Shown here: in pieces, positions 55,161 through 63,878 of the stretch
Position numbering within the stretch: the stretch's first letter is position 1
Layout: each line of letters starts with the position of its first letter
Assembly: GCF_019426345.1 (NCBI RefSeq)
Contig: NZ_JAHLLW010000014.1
Coordinates: 12,863 to 76,862 of the forward strand
Length of the DNA: 64,000 nucleotides
Direction of reading: 5' to 3'
DNA from: Marinomonas lutimaris
GTDB taxonomy: Bacteria; Pseudomonadota; Gammaproteobacteria; Pseudomonadales; Marinomonadaceae
Made by a program: the position numbers and the translations under genes
Notes under the pieces: generated by a model
Seen by the model: only the letters and a program-made list of their open reading frames with translations
What the model was told of the DNA's origin: nothing
Databases searched by the model: none

Positions 55161-55913
55161 AATAACATAATCCCCTGGCACACCGATTTTTGGTGATTCT
55201 TTAAAACCAAGCTCATCAAGCAAAGCGGACGTGTCTTTTAACATACTTGGACTACCGCAAATCATGGCTCTGTCATGAGCAGGATTTAATTGAGGCAAAC
55301 CAATATCTTCGGCCAATTTGCCACTGCGAATCAAATCGGTCAGGCGGCCTTGATTGCGGAACGGTTCACGCGTCACAGTTGGGTAATAGATTAGCTTGTC
55401 TCTTACTTGCTCGCCAAAAAATTCATTTTCAGACAGTTCTTTTTCAATAAAGTCTGCATAAGCCAATTCACTCACATGGCGAACACCGTGAACCAGCACA
55501 ATTTTTTCGTATTGCTCGTAGGCATCAAAGTCTTGGATCACACTTAAAAAAGGCGCTAAACCTGTGCCAGTAGATAACAAATACAAGTTTTTGCCTGGGT
55601 GTAAATCACGAGTTACCAAAGTGCCAGTCGGTTTACGGCTTACTAAAACATCGTCGCCAACTTTTAAATGCTGCAAACGCGACGTTAACGGACCATTAGG
55701 TACTTTTATACTAAAAAACTCTAAATGCTCTTCATAGTTAGGGCTAGCAATACTGTAAGCACGCATCAAAGGACGAGTTTCCGTTTCCAAGCCAATCATA
55801 ACAAATTGACCATTATCGAAACGTAAGCTTGGATTGCGTGTGGTTTTGAAGCTGAATAAATTTTCATCCCAGTGGTGAACGCTTAAAACGCGCTCAGTAA
55901 CAAATGCACTCAT
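55137..55913 (-). CDS. fpr: Ferredoxin/flavodoxin-NADP reductase
   Basis: 258-residue FAD enzyme that exchanges electrons between NADPH and ferredoxin or flavodoxin. FAD-binding RAYSIASPN motif near residue 53, NADP-binding LLSTGTGLAPFLS, ending RAFVEH, a C-terminus of the bacterial subclass I type. Length matches the family. GGGGTAG precedes the ATG. The stop codon sits in a 24-bp tandem duplication. Cytosolic; linked to iron-sulfur repair and oxidative stress in relatives. Confidence 0.93.
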   Translation of the reverse strand: MSAFVTERVLSVHHWDENLFSFKTTRNPSLRFDNGQFVMIGLETETRPLMRAYSIASPNYEEHLEFFSIKVPNGPLTSRLQHLKVGDDVLVSRKPTGTLVTRDLHPGKNLYLLSTGTGLAPFLSVIQDFDAYEQYEKIVLVHGVRHVSELAYADFIEKELSENEFFGEQVRDKLIYYPTVTREPFRNQGRLTDLIRSGKLAEDIGLPQLNPAHDRAMICGSPSMLKDTSALLDELGFKESPKIGVPGDYVIERAFVEH

Positions 55914-56388
55914 GACTACCCCATAAAAATTTGTAACAAAGAATATTTCTTTTCAAACCTCAAACCGCACAGCGGTAAAACTAGCTTACCTATCAGTACT
56001 AGCTAGCAGTGATCGTATCCATGAACAGGAGAGTTGAATTGACTGATAAACATACTATAAGACAACTCTATATTTGTTTAATTGATTATCTAGATGTCTT
56101 TAATATGCTCAGCATATATACAGTCGAACAGCGACTAACCTTAGATGCCCAACTAGTCTGACATTCAAATGTACAAAAAATAGGTCATTAAGTAGGAAGA
56201 TAACGTATTAAATTGGCTATTGCCTTAACTAGCATTCGAAATCTTCATATCCTTAACTGTTTACTTCTACTATATAAGCGTAAGAAAAATAGAAATAAGA
56301 AATAAGAAATACATAAGTGTAAGAAAAGCATTCCCCAGAACGTCAAAGTACGACGTAACATCTTTCTTATGACCAAAGGACATACTAA
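55914..56388. promoter_or_regulatory. Divergent regulatory region, fpr / msrA
   Basis: 475 bp without a gene. Low-complexity purine-rich stretch at about 56280-56330 and a 7+1+7 palindrome ATATGCT-C-AGCATAT at 56103-56117, which may be an operator. Promoters for fpr (minus) and msrA (plus) should lie here, but I cannot pick convincing boxes. Confidence 0.4.
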
Positions 56389-57015
56389 ATGATTATCCGA
56401 AACGCACTCAGCAGCGCCTTAGGTTTGCTACTTCTTTCTGGAGTAACAGCTTTTAGTAGCGCGTCGCAAGCCGCACCACAAACCATGATCGTCGCTGGTG
56501 GTTGTTTTTGGTGTGTAGAATCTGATTTTGAATTGGTTCAAGGCGTCAGCGATGTTATCTCTGGCTATACAGGAGGTCACACTGAAAATCCCACTTACAA
56601 ACAAGTCTCTTCAGGAAAAACTGGACACTTCGAGGCTGTCGAAATTCACTTTGATGATGACGTGGTTTCATTAAAAGCGTTAGCAGACTATTACTGGAGA
56701 ACCATCGACCCTACGGACGCTGAAGGCCAATTTTGTGATAAAGGCTCTCCTTATAAAACAGCAATGTTTTACCAAAACGATCAACAAAAAGCGGTTTTTG
56801 AAGCATCGTTAGCCAAGGTCAAAGAAACAAAGCCCTTTAAGAAAGACGTTGTAACCGAGATTATCCCTGCCACTCCCTTTTACCCTGCCGAGGAATATCA
56901 TCAAAGTTACTATACAAAAAATCCCATTCGTTACGCTTACTATCGCGCCAGCTGCGGTCGAGATAATCGAATAGAAAGTCTATGGGGAGAAATTGCTAGT
57001 CATCAATATCATTAA
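56389..57015 (+). CDS. msrA: Exported peptide-methionine (S)-S-oxide reductase
   Basis: 208 residues with a Sec signal peptide (1-28, cleavage after SQA), then MsrA. The catalytic motif GGCFWCVES carries the nucleophilic Cys, and family segments SGYTGGHTENPTY and YHQSYY follow. A resolving cysteine is suggested by the late YRASCGRDN. The signal indicates a periplasmic enzyme that repairs oxidised methionines in exported proteins. AAAGGACAT precedes the ATG. Own terminator. Confidence 0.93.
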   Translation: MIIRNALSSALGLLLLSGVTAFSSASQAAPQTMIVAGGCFWCVESDFELVQGVSDVISGYTGGHTENPTYKQVSSGKTGHFEAVEIHFDDDVVSLKALADYYWRTIDPTDAEGQFCDKGSPYKTAMFYQNDQQKAVFEASLAKVKETKPFKKDVVTEIIPATPFYPAEEYHQSYYTKNPIRYAYYRASCGRDNRIESLWGEIASHQYH

Positions 57016-57071
57016 ACGCCACCAATAAAGACCGCTTAACGGCTCTTAAGCGACAAAGCATAAGAGACTAA

Positions 57072-57107
57072 AAAAATGCCAGCCCTACTTTCAAAGCTGG
57101 CATTTTT
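57072..57107 (+). terminator. Terminator of msrA
   Basis: Perfect 12-bp stem AAAAATGCCAGC / GCTGGCATTTTT with a 12-nt loop and a T-rich tail, ~57 bp after the stop. Confidence 0.88.
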
Positions 57108-57303
57108 CGTTTTTGAAGAACACTTTCTTTCAAGTGATCTCCATCTGAAGTATCAGTAAAGCGTCTTATATCTAGGCTTAACGCATAGAAAATGAAGCAA
57201 ATAGGTAACTCACACCGAAAACCTAGCCATTCTGAAATCGATGTACCAGAGTAGTAACTCAACTCGCGAAGTTCTCAATTAAGTAACTAAAAGGAGTTAT
57301 ACA

Positions 57304-57876
57304 ATGAAAAAGTTTATTCCAGTAATCGCAGGTAGTATCGCTATAGCCTCATTCAGCGCAGCAGTAAAAGCAGAAGACATGGCAGCTGAAAACAACAGTG
57401 GCTTTTATGTTGGCGGTAATTACGGTTACCTTAAAGTGGAAAACGATGATGACTTTGATGACGACAACGATGTAGCACAAGGGATTGTCGGTTACCGATT
57501 CAACTCTTTTCTTGCCTTAGAAGGTAGCTACATTGACTTTGGTAGCTATGGCAACAGTGCTGCCAGTGCAGAAACAACGGGTTACACCGCTGCGCTGAAA
57601 GGTACGATTCCTATCACGCAAACAGTTGAGATCTTTGCGAAAGCAGGTCAACTTTGGCACGACACCGACTATAACATCGCTTCCGTTAAAGGCAGTTCAG
57701 ACGACAAAAGTTTATTTGCAGGCGCAGGTGTTAACTTTAAAGTTACAGAAAACTTACTTGTTAATGCTCAGTACACCTGGTACGACGTTGATCTAGACGC
57801 AGACAATGTGGATTCTGATTCAGACTTCGACTCTGACTTCCAACAAGCCAGTGTCGGTGCAGAATATCGTTTCTAA
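57304..57876 (+). CDS. Small outer-membrane beta-barrel protein
   Basis: 190 residues: signal peptide 1-23 (cleavage after VKA), then alternating strands and acidic loops (VENDDDFDDDND; DADNVDSDSDFDSDF). It ends GAEYRF with the C-terminal Phe required for outer-membrane assembly. This is the eight-stranded OmpW/OmpX/OmpA-like surface-protein pattern. Loops unusually rich in Asp, perhaps cation-binding. AAGGAG precedes the ATG; own terminator. Confidence 0.87.
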   Translation: MKKFIPVIAGSIAIASFSAAVKAEDMAAENNSGFYVGGNYGYLKVENDDDFDDDNDVAQGIVGYRFNSFLALEGSYIDFGSYGNSAASAETTGYTAALKGTIPITQTVEIFAKAGQLWHDTDYNIASVKGSSDDKSLFAGAGVNFKVTENLLVNAQYTWYDVDLDADNVDSDSDFDSDFQQASVGAEYRF

Positions 57877-57898
57877 GTTATTGCGTTTCCCTTACTAG

Positions 57899-57927
57899 AA
57901 AGACTTAGCCTGCTTGGCTAAGTCTTT
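57899..57927. terminator. Terminator between the barrel gene and the PPTase gene
   Basis: Perfect 12-bp stem AAAGACTTAGCC / GGCTAAGTCTTT with a 5-nt loop between convergent genes; T residues follow on the plus strand. Confidence 0.85.
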
Positions 57928-57944
57928 CGTTTCTATTTACAGAT

Positions 57945-58622
57945 TCAACATCCAACTATCGCGACACTATGAATAAGATCAACAGAAATTAACCGAACCT
58001 GTCGCTCTCCCCCTCCGTAAGCGAGAGATAAATGGTAGTTATCTATCTCTTGTTGAAAGAGTGACCACTTCCCCTTTATGAAGAAATCAGGGAAATGAAT
58101 AGACATCAAGGTTGTCTTTTTTTGCTCAGAAAAATCCAATGCTTTAAATGCTGCCTCTTTTGCACACCAAACCTGATAAAAATATTCTTTTTGGCTACCT
58201 TCTTGTACCAATTTCTTTAGTTCTTCTAGTTCTTCTCGGCTCATAAAAAAGCCGCTTTTTTCAACAATATTTTGTCTCGATTTCTTATATTCAATATCAA
58301 TCCCAATAGAATATTTGTGTAATACACAACAGACAATGTCATTACTATGAGAAATTGAAAGATAAATGTCATTAAAACCGCTTATAGAAGGCGCTTTATC
58401 AGGTTGTTCTAATATAGAAGAAAGAGTCGAAAGCGGATAGTTTTTTAGTAAGGCATGAATAAGGAGTGTTCGGCCAACAATAAAGTCTTTTTTTTTCTTT
58501 TTACTTTTAAGTTCCAATGCCTTAGCTTTTTGAGCGGCAGGAAGTACATCTAAAAGACGCTGTTGAAGCTCATCAGATAACATTTCAGTATTGGCAAAAA
58601 AAACATGTATATCACTCTGCAT
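57945..58622 (-). CDS. 4'-phosphopantetheinyl transferase, Sfp type
   Basis: 225 residues with the Sfp signature: IYLSISHSND, GIDIEYKKSRQN and WCAKEAAFKALD, which carry the Mg-binding Asp/Glu and the Lys. It attaches the pantetheine arm of CoA to carrier proteins. Its natural partners are the two acyl carrier proteins of the aryl-polyene-type cluster that starts ~1 kb further on the other strand. Alone on the minus strand; ATG without a strong ribosome-binding site. Confidence 0.9.
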   Translation of the reverse strand: MQSDIHVFFANTEMLSDELQQRLLDVLPAAQKAKALELKSKKKKKDFIVGRTLLIHALLKNYPLSTLSSILEQPDKAPSISGFNDIYLSISHSNDIVCCVLHKYSIGIDIEYKKSRQNIVEKSGFFMSREELEELKKLVQEGSQKEYFYQVWCAKEAAFKALDFSEQKKTTLMSIHFPDFFIKGKWSLFQQEIDNYHLSLAYGGGERQVRLISVDLIHSVAIVGC

Positions 58623-58806
58623 AAAAACTCATATAAATCTCGATATTAGTTTTTGACCACAACACTAAGACTTACTTGGCGGAGGTGCAAACATGGTTCA
58701 TATACACACTAGCTCCTGAAACAAAAAAACCGTTTTACACGGCTTTTCATTTGAAAAATATCACGCTATAACATCGTCAGACACTAACCATTCAATTAAG
58801 TATGAA

Positions 58807-59244
58807 TTATTTTAATGTTACAACCTTACCTGTCAAGGCAACACCAGCCATAACAGCACCTGCGCCACATTGAAACGTTTCGGGGTTGGAAGTCAGGTTA
58901 TTTTTATAATTCGATTTGATATCCACTACAGCATTACCGCCTTCTTTTATGGCTCTTTCTTTAAGTGCAATCATTGCTGACAAGAAAACCCAATTGCAGG
59001 CTTCTTCATCACTTTTTCCAAAAGCATTCGTTTTTTTATTGGTCTTAAACTCACCAAAACTTTTAAGAGCTTTACCGTAAGACTGGTCACCAAAATAAAA
59101 TGATACATCTGTTCCTAACTTTGACTTAGCTAAATCAGAACTCATTATATTAGGGATGGAATAAGCCCGAACGTCATCGCGAGCAAAGGTGTGAGATGAA
59201 CATAGTACAAGAGCTGAAAGAGCTATAATTCCGACTGTCTTCAT
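58807..59244 (-). CDS. Exported protein of unknown function (mislabelled excinuclease subunit family)
   Basis: 145 residues with signal peptide 1-21 (cleavage near TFA). The mature part contains SDLAKSKLGTDVSFYFG, then TNKKTNAFGKSDEEACNW, FLSAMIALKERA and GGNAVVDIKSNYKNN, a pattern of a small family often labelled excinuclease ATPase subunit in databases although it has no such motif. Two cysteines may form a disulfide. I start at 59244 because the signal peptide then begins MKTVGII; an ATG at 59259 adds five residues. Periplasmic; function unknown. Lies between the PPTase and the polyene-type cluster. Confidence 0.7.
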   Translation of the reverse strand: MKTVGIIALSALVLCSSHTFARDDVRAYSIPNIMSSDLAKSKLGTDVSFYFGDQSYGKALKSFGEFKTNKKTNAFGKSDEEACNWVFLSAMIALKERAIKEGGNAVVDIKSNYKNNLTSNPETFQCGAGAVMAGVALTGKVVTLK

Positions 59245-59259
59245 AATAGTAATTTCCAT

Positions 59260-59627
59260 TTAAATATTAATATAGCCGAATGATAACCCTCAATGAATCT
59301 AGCAGCAATACACGGACAGTAACCTCATTTAGCAGACTAGGTAGATCACAAAATACATAAGTTTAGTAGATATAATCTGATCGTTATAAATGACTGGGAT
59401 AAGTTACTAACATACGAGAATCAAGCGTATTTTCCATCATTTTCTGGGCATCAAAATTGTCATCGAACATTTTTGACGACAAAAGTTCCCATCTACGAAT
59501 ATTTTTTATTACACAAGCCCTTAAGTGAGTAAATTCTATGTAAATAACACTGGAAATCCAGTATCCTTATCTCGGTTAAAGTTCAGGGTAGCAGTGTAAA
59601 ACACAACGAAATTAGGGAATGGTATAA
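59260..59627. promoter_or_regulatory. Divergent promoter region before the aryl-polyene-type cluster
   Basis: 368 bp, AT-rich, no gene. It contains the palindrome ACTGGA-AA-TCCAGT at 59549-59562, 66 bp before the GTG of the first cluster gene, a suitable place for an operator. No clear -35/-10 pair was identified. Confidence 0.4.
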
Positions 59628-60344
59628 GTGTTAAGCTTTAAATTACGCGGGTGGAATACCTATACTCCAGGCTTAGAATCTGCAGAGTCCTGGAAGGATT
59701 GGCTGCTTAGCCAATACGAATTGTCCACTGACGCCGTCAAACCTGAATTGAAAAACATTCCAGCAATGCTCCGCAGGCGTTTTACTGCTATCGGCAAGTG
59801 CTCAGTCGAAGCTGCAACGCCACTTTTAAATGAAAACGAAAAAATCCCCCTAGTTTTTGCTTCTCGCCATGGCGATGTGGATTTAACACTGTCGTTACTC
59901 AAATCAATTGCAAACAATGAACCTCTTTCCCCTACAAGTTTTAGTCTAGCTGTCCATAACGCAATCAGCGGGTTATTTTCAATAGCACGTAAAGACAGAT
60001 GTGAAACAACTGCAATATCAGCAACAGAAAACTTAATACCATTTGCTGTGCTAGAAGCTGCGACTCAGTTACAAGAAAGTAAACATGTGCTATGTATCAT
60101 TTGCGAGTCCGTCTTACCTGACCTCTATAAACCATTTGCTTCTTCCCCTCCATTTACTTACGCCATTGCAATGGTGTTAAGTCGAGAAGAAGGCGATACA
60201 TTTTATTTAAATAACACACATTCAAAGAAAACTACGCTAAATACAAAAAATGAGTTTGAAGAGCTAATTTCTTTACTTTTATATCAAAGTGATTGCGCAC
60301 ACTTCCCTAGTACTAAGAATATCGAATGGTCCATTCAAAGGTAA
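59628..60344 (+). CDS. Beta-ketoacyl synthase chain-length-factor-like protein
   Basis: 238 residues, a half-length ketosynthase-like protein as found in aryl-polyene clusters (ApeC type). Features include LVFASRHGDVDLTLSLLKSI and SFSLAVHNAISGLFSIA. The active-site Cys of true ketosynthases is not apparent, as expected for a chain-length factor that pairs with a catalytic ketosynthase elsewhere. GTG start with AGGGAA upstream. First gene of the cluster. Confidence 0.82.
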   Translation: MLSFKLRGWNTYTPGLESAESWKDWLLSQYELSTDAVKPELKNIPAMLRRRFTAIGKCSVEAATPLLNENEKIPLVFASRHGDVDLTLSLLKSIANNEPLSPTSFSLAVHNAISGLFSIARKDRCETTAISATENLIPFAVLEAATQLQESKHVLCIICESVLPDLYKPFASSPPFTYAIAMVLSREEGDTFYLNNTHSKKTTLNTKNEFEELISLLLYQSDCAHFPSTKNIEWSIQR

Positions 60345-60350
60345 GATATT

Positions 60351-61118
60351 ATGTTCGATATAATCAAATATTCTTGGCGCTGGGCGGCAACAGCCTTTAG
60401 TTTTTTCATTTTTGGTATTGGGGGGATTTTACTCCCTTTTATTGCGCTGCCCATTTTATATTGTATCCCTGCAACCACATTAGTCAGGGAAGGCAAAGCT
60501 CAAGCAGTTATTCATAACACTTTTCGTTTTTATATAGGAATGATGAAACGCTTAGGGGTTTTAAGTTATGAAATTGAAGGTGAATCCAAACTAAAAGATG
60601 CCCAATTAATTCTGGCAAATCATCCATCACTTATTGATGTAGTATTTTTGATTGCATTAGTCCCGAATGCAAACTGCGTTGTGAAAGGACGTTTAGCTAA
60701 GAATATATTCACTCGTGGCCCAATACGTACAGCTGGATATATTATTAATGATAACAATGAACATGTGATTGGCATGGCCGAAAAAGCTTTTTCAAAAGGA
60801 CACGCTTTAATTGTCTTTCCTGAAGGAACACGATCTACACCTGGGCAAACATTAACATTGAAGCGAGGTGCAGCAAATATCGCTATTCGCGCGAAGGCAG
60901 CAATAACTACAGTGTTGATTGAATGCAATCCAACGACGCTCACCAAAAGTGATCGCTGGTATCAAATTCCAAAAACTAAAGCCCACTTTAAGATCCAAGT
61001 AAAAGATAAGATTGATGCACGCTCTTATTTGGTTGAAGACCCGCCTTCTGTGGCAGCAAGAAAGTTAACATCAGACTTACAAAACTATTTCAATAAGGAG
61101 TTAATACTGAATGACTAA
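60351..61118 (+). CDS. Lysophospholipid-type acyltransferase of the polyene cluster
   Basis: 255 residues, 1-acylglycerol-3-phosphate acyltransferase fold. Catalytic HxxxxD is in ANHPSLIDVVF and the acceptor motif is FPEGTRS. One membrane helix near the N-terminus. In aryl-polyene clusters such enzymes attach the polyene acyl chain to the lipid-like anchor or prime the pathway. Six base pairs after the previous gene; AAAGG before the ATG; its stop overlaps the ACP start region by 8 bp. Confidence 0.9.
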   Translation: MFDIIKYSWRWAATAFSFFIFGIGGILLPFIALPILYCIPATTLVREGKAQAVIHNTFRFYIGMMKRLGVLSYEIEGESKLKDAQLILANHPSLIDVVFLIALVPNANCVVKGRLAKNIFTRGPIRTAGYIINDNNEHVIGMAEKAFSKGHALIVFPEGTRSTPGQTLTLKRGAANIAIRAKAAITTVLIECNPTTLTKSDRWYQIPKTKAHFKIQVKDKIDARSYLVEDPPSVAARKLTSDLQNYFNKELILND

Positions 61119-61374
61119 CTTAAAGTTAGAACTAAAAAATATGATTATTGATACGCTAGAATTAGAAGATATTTCAGCGGATGAAATCATAGATTCTGAG
61201 CCACTGTTTGTCGATGGACTAGGACTTGATTCCATTGATGCTCTAGAAATTGGTCTAGCACTACAAAAAAAATACGGAATTAAACTTAAAGCAGACGCCA
61301 AAGAGACCCATGCCCACTTTGCCAGCATAAACGCATTGGCGGCGTTAGTTGAATCTTATAAAGAAACGAATTAA
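61111..61374 (+). CDS. Acyl carrier protein 1
   Basis: 87 residues with the pantetheine-attachment motif DGLGLDSIDALEI (Ser in DSID). Distinct from FabC-type housekeeping ACP in being longer and having an acidic N-terminus. Start with AAGGAG. One of two adjacent carrier proteins, as in aryl-polyene clusters (ApeE/ApeF). Confidence 0.9.
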   Translation: MTNLKLELKNMIIDTLELEDISADEIIDSEPLFVDGLGLDSIDALEIGLALQKKYGIKLKADAKETHAHFASINALAALVESYKETN

Positions 61375-61383
61375 GAGAAGATT

Positions 61384-61632
61384 ATGAATAGCATTAATCA
61401 GGAAGTATTTGAAAAAGTATCTGGTGTTTTACAAGAGTTGTTCGAACTGTCTGCTGATGACATCCACCCCTCTTCAAATTTATATCAAGACCTTGATATT
61501 GATAGTATTGATGCCGTTGACTTAGTAGTCGAACTAAAAAAAATGACAGGTAAAAAAATCAACCCAGAGGACTTCAAGTCAGTTCGAACAGTTGAAGATG
61601 TCGTTGTTGCCGTAGAAAAACTATTTGCATAA
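61384..61632 (+). CDS. Acyl carrier protein 2
   Basis: 82 residues with attachment motif DLDIDSIDAVDLV. Lies 9 bp after the first ACP gene. The two sequences are clearly different from each other, so the carriers probably hold different intermediates or serve different steps. Confidence 0.9.
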   Translation: MNSINQEVFEKVSGVLQELFELSADDIHPSSNLYQDLDIDSIDAVDLVVELKKMTGKKINPEDFKSVRTVEDVVVAVEKLFA

Positions 61633-61644
61633 GGTTGGAACTAG

Positions 61645-62184
61645 GTGATTCTCAAAATTATTTTAGTGATAGTCACCATTGCTTATCCCTTTATTGTCTA
61701 TTTTGGATTAACGCACTTTGATTCAACGGTCGTCATGTTTTTTATGATTACATTGTTAACAATAAAAGGTCTTACCGAGAAACAGCGCAATGCACGTAAA
61801 GTCATTTTTGTGGCGGTTTTGGGGGTCTTGGTAATAGCGTATTTTTGGGGCAATCAACAAGGGCTAAAACTTTACCCAGTTTTAGTAAATGCCGCTATGT
61901 GGCTACTTTTCACATCCAGTCTATATGCCAAGCAATCAATTGTTGAACGAATGGCACGCCTCAAAGAACCAGATCTGCCAGAAAGCGGTGTTCGATATAC
62001 AAGAAAAGTAACTATAGTTTGGTGTGTGTTTTTTACCTTGAACGGTCTTATAGCCTTATTTACCGCCCTATGGGCATCGAATGAAATTTGGTTATTTTAC
62101 AATGGCTTTTTAGCTTATGTGCTTATCGGTATATTGGTAATTACAGAATGGATCGTAAGATATAGAGTTAAGCATAGAGCATGA
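61645..62184 (+). CDS. COG4648 membrane protein of the polyene cluster
   Basis: 179 residues, about five to six membrane helices (IILVIVTIAYPFIVYFGLT, VAVLGVLVIAYFWG, VTIVWCVFFTLNGLIALF, YVLIGILVITEWIVRY). Conserved in aryl-polyene loci (ApeG position). GTG start with AAGG upstream. Its stop overlaps the start of the ligase gene by 4 bp. Function unknown; older database labels that call such proteins DNA gyrase B are wrong. Confidence 0.78.
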   Translation: MILKIILVIVTIAYPFIVYFGLTHFDSTVVMFFMITLLTIKGLTEKQRNARKVIFVAVLGVLVIAYFWGNQQGLKLYPVLVNAAMWLLFTSSLYAKQSIVERMARLKEPDLPESGVRYTRKVTIVWCVFFTLNGLIALFTALWASNEIWLFYNGFLAYVLIGILVITEWIVRYRVKHRA

Positions 62185-63878
62185 AAAAATTGACGCCTTT
62201 ATCAAGATGGTTATTGGATGTTGCTGGTGATCAGCCAATCGCCATCATGAATGAAACCATCATTACAAAAGAGCAAATATCTGAAAAAGTCGCCATGTGG
62301 CAAACTATTCTGCCCCTGTCTTCGGGGCAGAAATGGGCGGTATACCACAGTGATGCTATAGAATTTTTCACCCTTATATTGGCCTTATGGCAATCAGATT
62401 GCACTGCTTGTGTACCTGGGGATAATTGTACGGCGACAGTTGAACGCTTAAAAACATCTGTTACTGGTTTTCTTGGTGAGTTTGAACAAGTTAGTCCCCA
62501 ATACAAACACATTGAACAGGTCACTAACCAGCCCTTCTCTTGGGTAGAAATTGAACGAAGTTTTCCAGCCATTGAAGTGTATACTTCTGGATCAACTGGG
62601 GAGCCTAAACCTATCAAGAAAAGCATGGCGCAAATTGATGATGAACTGTGCAGCATTGAAGAGTTATGGTCTTTTTCCGAGAGATCTATCGTTTTATCAA
62701 CCGTAACGCATCAGCACTTATTTGGGCTAACCTTTCGCTTATTTTGGTCATTGGCAAAAGGCCGGCTTCTACTTACTAAACACAGCGCGTTTTCAGAAGA
62801 CATTTATCATCTTGCGTCTCAATATGATCAATTTATCCTGATTTCAACACCAGCTCATCTAAAACGCTTAAACCACCAGCTCGATTGGTCAAATTTACAA
62901 GGAAAGTGTGAAGCAACCATCTCTTCCGCAGCGCCTTTGCAGTATGAAGATAGTCTGTATGCAGCCAAATTACTTCATGCACCGATATTAGAGATCTATG
63001 GTAGCTCCGAAACTGGCGCCGTCGCTTGGCGCAACCAAGCTAAGGTAGAGACTGATTACTGGACTTTATTACCTAATATAACCTTAGATGAGACAGATAA
63101 AGGCTTTATTGTAAAAGGTCCTCATATCGCTGCGGAGCACCAAACACTTTCAGATAATATAGAATGCCTTTCAGCCAATAGCTTTCGATTACATGGACGC
63201 ACAGATCGCATTGTAAAAGTCGAAGGAAAACGATTGTCTCTTTCAAAAATGGAAAAGTGTTTAGAGCAAAGTACTTGGATTACTCTAGCCAGAGCGTTAG
63301 TTGTCACCAAGAAACGAGAAGAAGTCGCCATTGTCGCTGAGCTTAATGACAAAGGAAGAGAATTAGTACAACAACACTCACAAAAATGGTTAGCAGCCCA
63401 ACTAAAAGAATCGTTGAAAACATCGTTTGAACTAGTCTTACTCCCTAGAAGATGGCGCTTTGTCAACACGCTCCCCTACAATCAACAAGGTAAGCTTCCT
63501 ATGGAATCATTACAGGCATTATTTGAAACGACTGAAGTAAAATGGCCTCAAGAATTAGCTCGAACGCATATAGACGATAATACTTGGCGATTCAGTTTTT
63601 ATGTTCCTAAAGAATTAATTTATTTTGATGGTCACTTTGAGGCAAATCCTATTCTGCCAGGCATAGCTCAAACACATTGGGCTCAACATTATGGGAGGGA
63701 AGTATTTGCTTTTGAAGGGCGTTTTAATCGCTTAGAAGCGGTTAAGTTTCAATCCGTCATCTTCCCAGATTCTGAAGTGACATTAGAGTTGGAATATAAC
63801 CCATTTAAAGGCAAGCTAACCTTTCAATATATTTCGAAAAAAGGAGTGCATTCTAGTGGCAGAATCTGTTTTGAATAA
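62181..63878 (+). CDS. Acyl-ACP/CoA ligase fused to a hotdog dehydratase
   Basis: 565 residues with two modules. Residues ~1-445: ANL adenylating enzyme with VYTSGSTGEPKPI, YGSSETGAVAWR and GRTDRIVKVEGKRLS, ending in PYNQQGKLPMESL with the catalytic Lys. Residues ~465-565: a 3-hydroxyacyl-ACP-dehydratase-like hotdog domain (FYVPKELIYFDGHFEANPIL, then PGIAQTHWA) of the ApeI type; the His of the GHF motif is the expected catalytic base. In many aryl-polyene clusters ligase and dehydratase are separate genes. Overlaps the glycosyltransferase gene by 23 bp. Confidence 0.88.
   Translation: MKKLTPLSRWLLDVAGDQPIAIMNETIITKEQISEKVAMWQTILPLSSGQKWAVYHSDAIEFFTLILALWQSDCTACVPGDNCTATVERLKTSVTGFLGEFEQVSPQYKHIEQVTNQPFSWVEIERSFPAIEVYTSGSTGEPKPIKKSMAQIDDELCSIEELWSFSERSIVLSTVTHQHLFGLTFRLFWSLAKGRLLLTKHSAFSEDIYHLASQYDQFILISTPAHLKRLNHQLDWSNLQGKCEATISSAAPLQYEDSLYAAKLLHAPILEIYGSSETGAVAWRNQAKVETDYWTLLPNITLDETDKGFIVKGPHIAAEHQTLSDNIECLSANSFRLHGRTDRIVKVEGKRLSLSKMEKCLEQSTWITLARALVVTKKREEVAIVAELNDKGRELVQQHSQKWLAAQLKESLKTSFELVLLPRRWRFVNTLPYNQQGKLPMESLQALFETTEVKWPQELARTHIDDNTWRFSFYVPKELIYFDGHFEANPILPGIAQTHWAQHYGREVFAFEGRFNRLEAVKFQSVIFPDSEVTLELEYNPFKGKLTFQYISKKGVHSSGRICFE

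Noticed and set aside
56281..56335. CRISPR-like or satellite repeat
   Set aside because: Only a low-complexity A/G-rich stretch with imperfect AAATAAG units; no repeat-spacer structure.
58807..59244. Excinuclease ATPase subunit
   Set aside because: No Walker motif or UvrA similarity; small exported protein. The label is a database error for this family.
61645..62184. DNA gyrase subunit B-like protein
   Set aside because: It is an integral membrane protein in a polyene cluster; the old label has no basis in the sequence.
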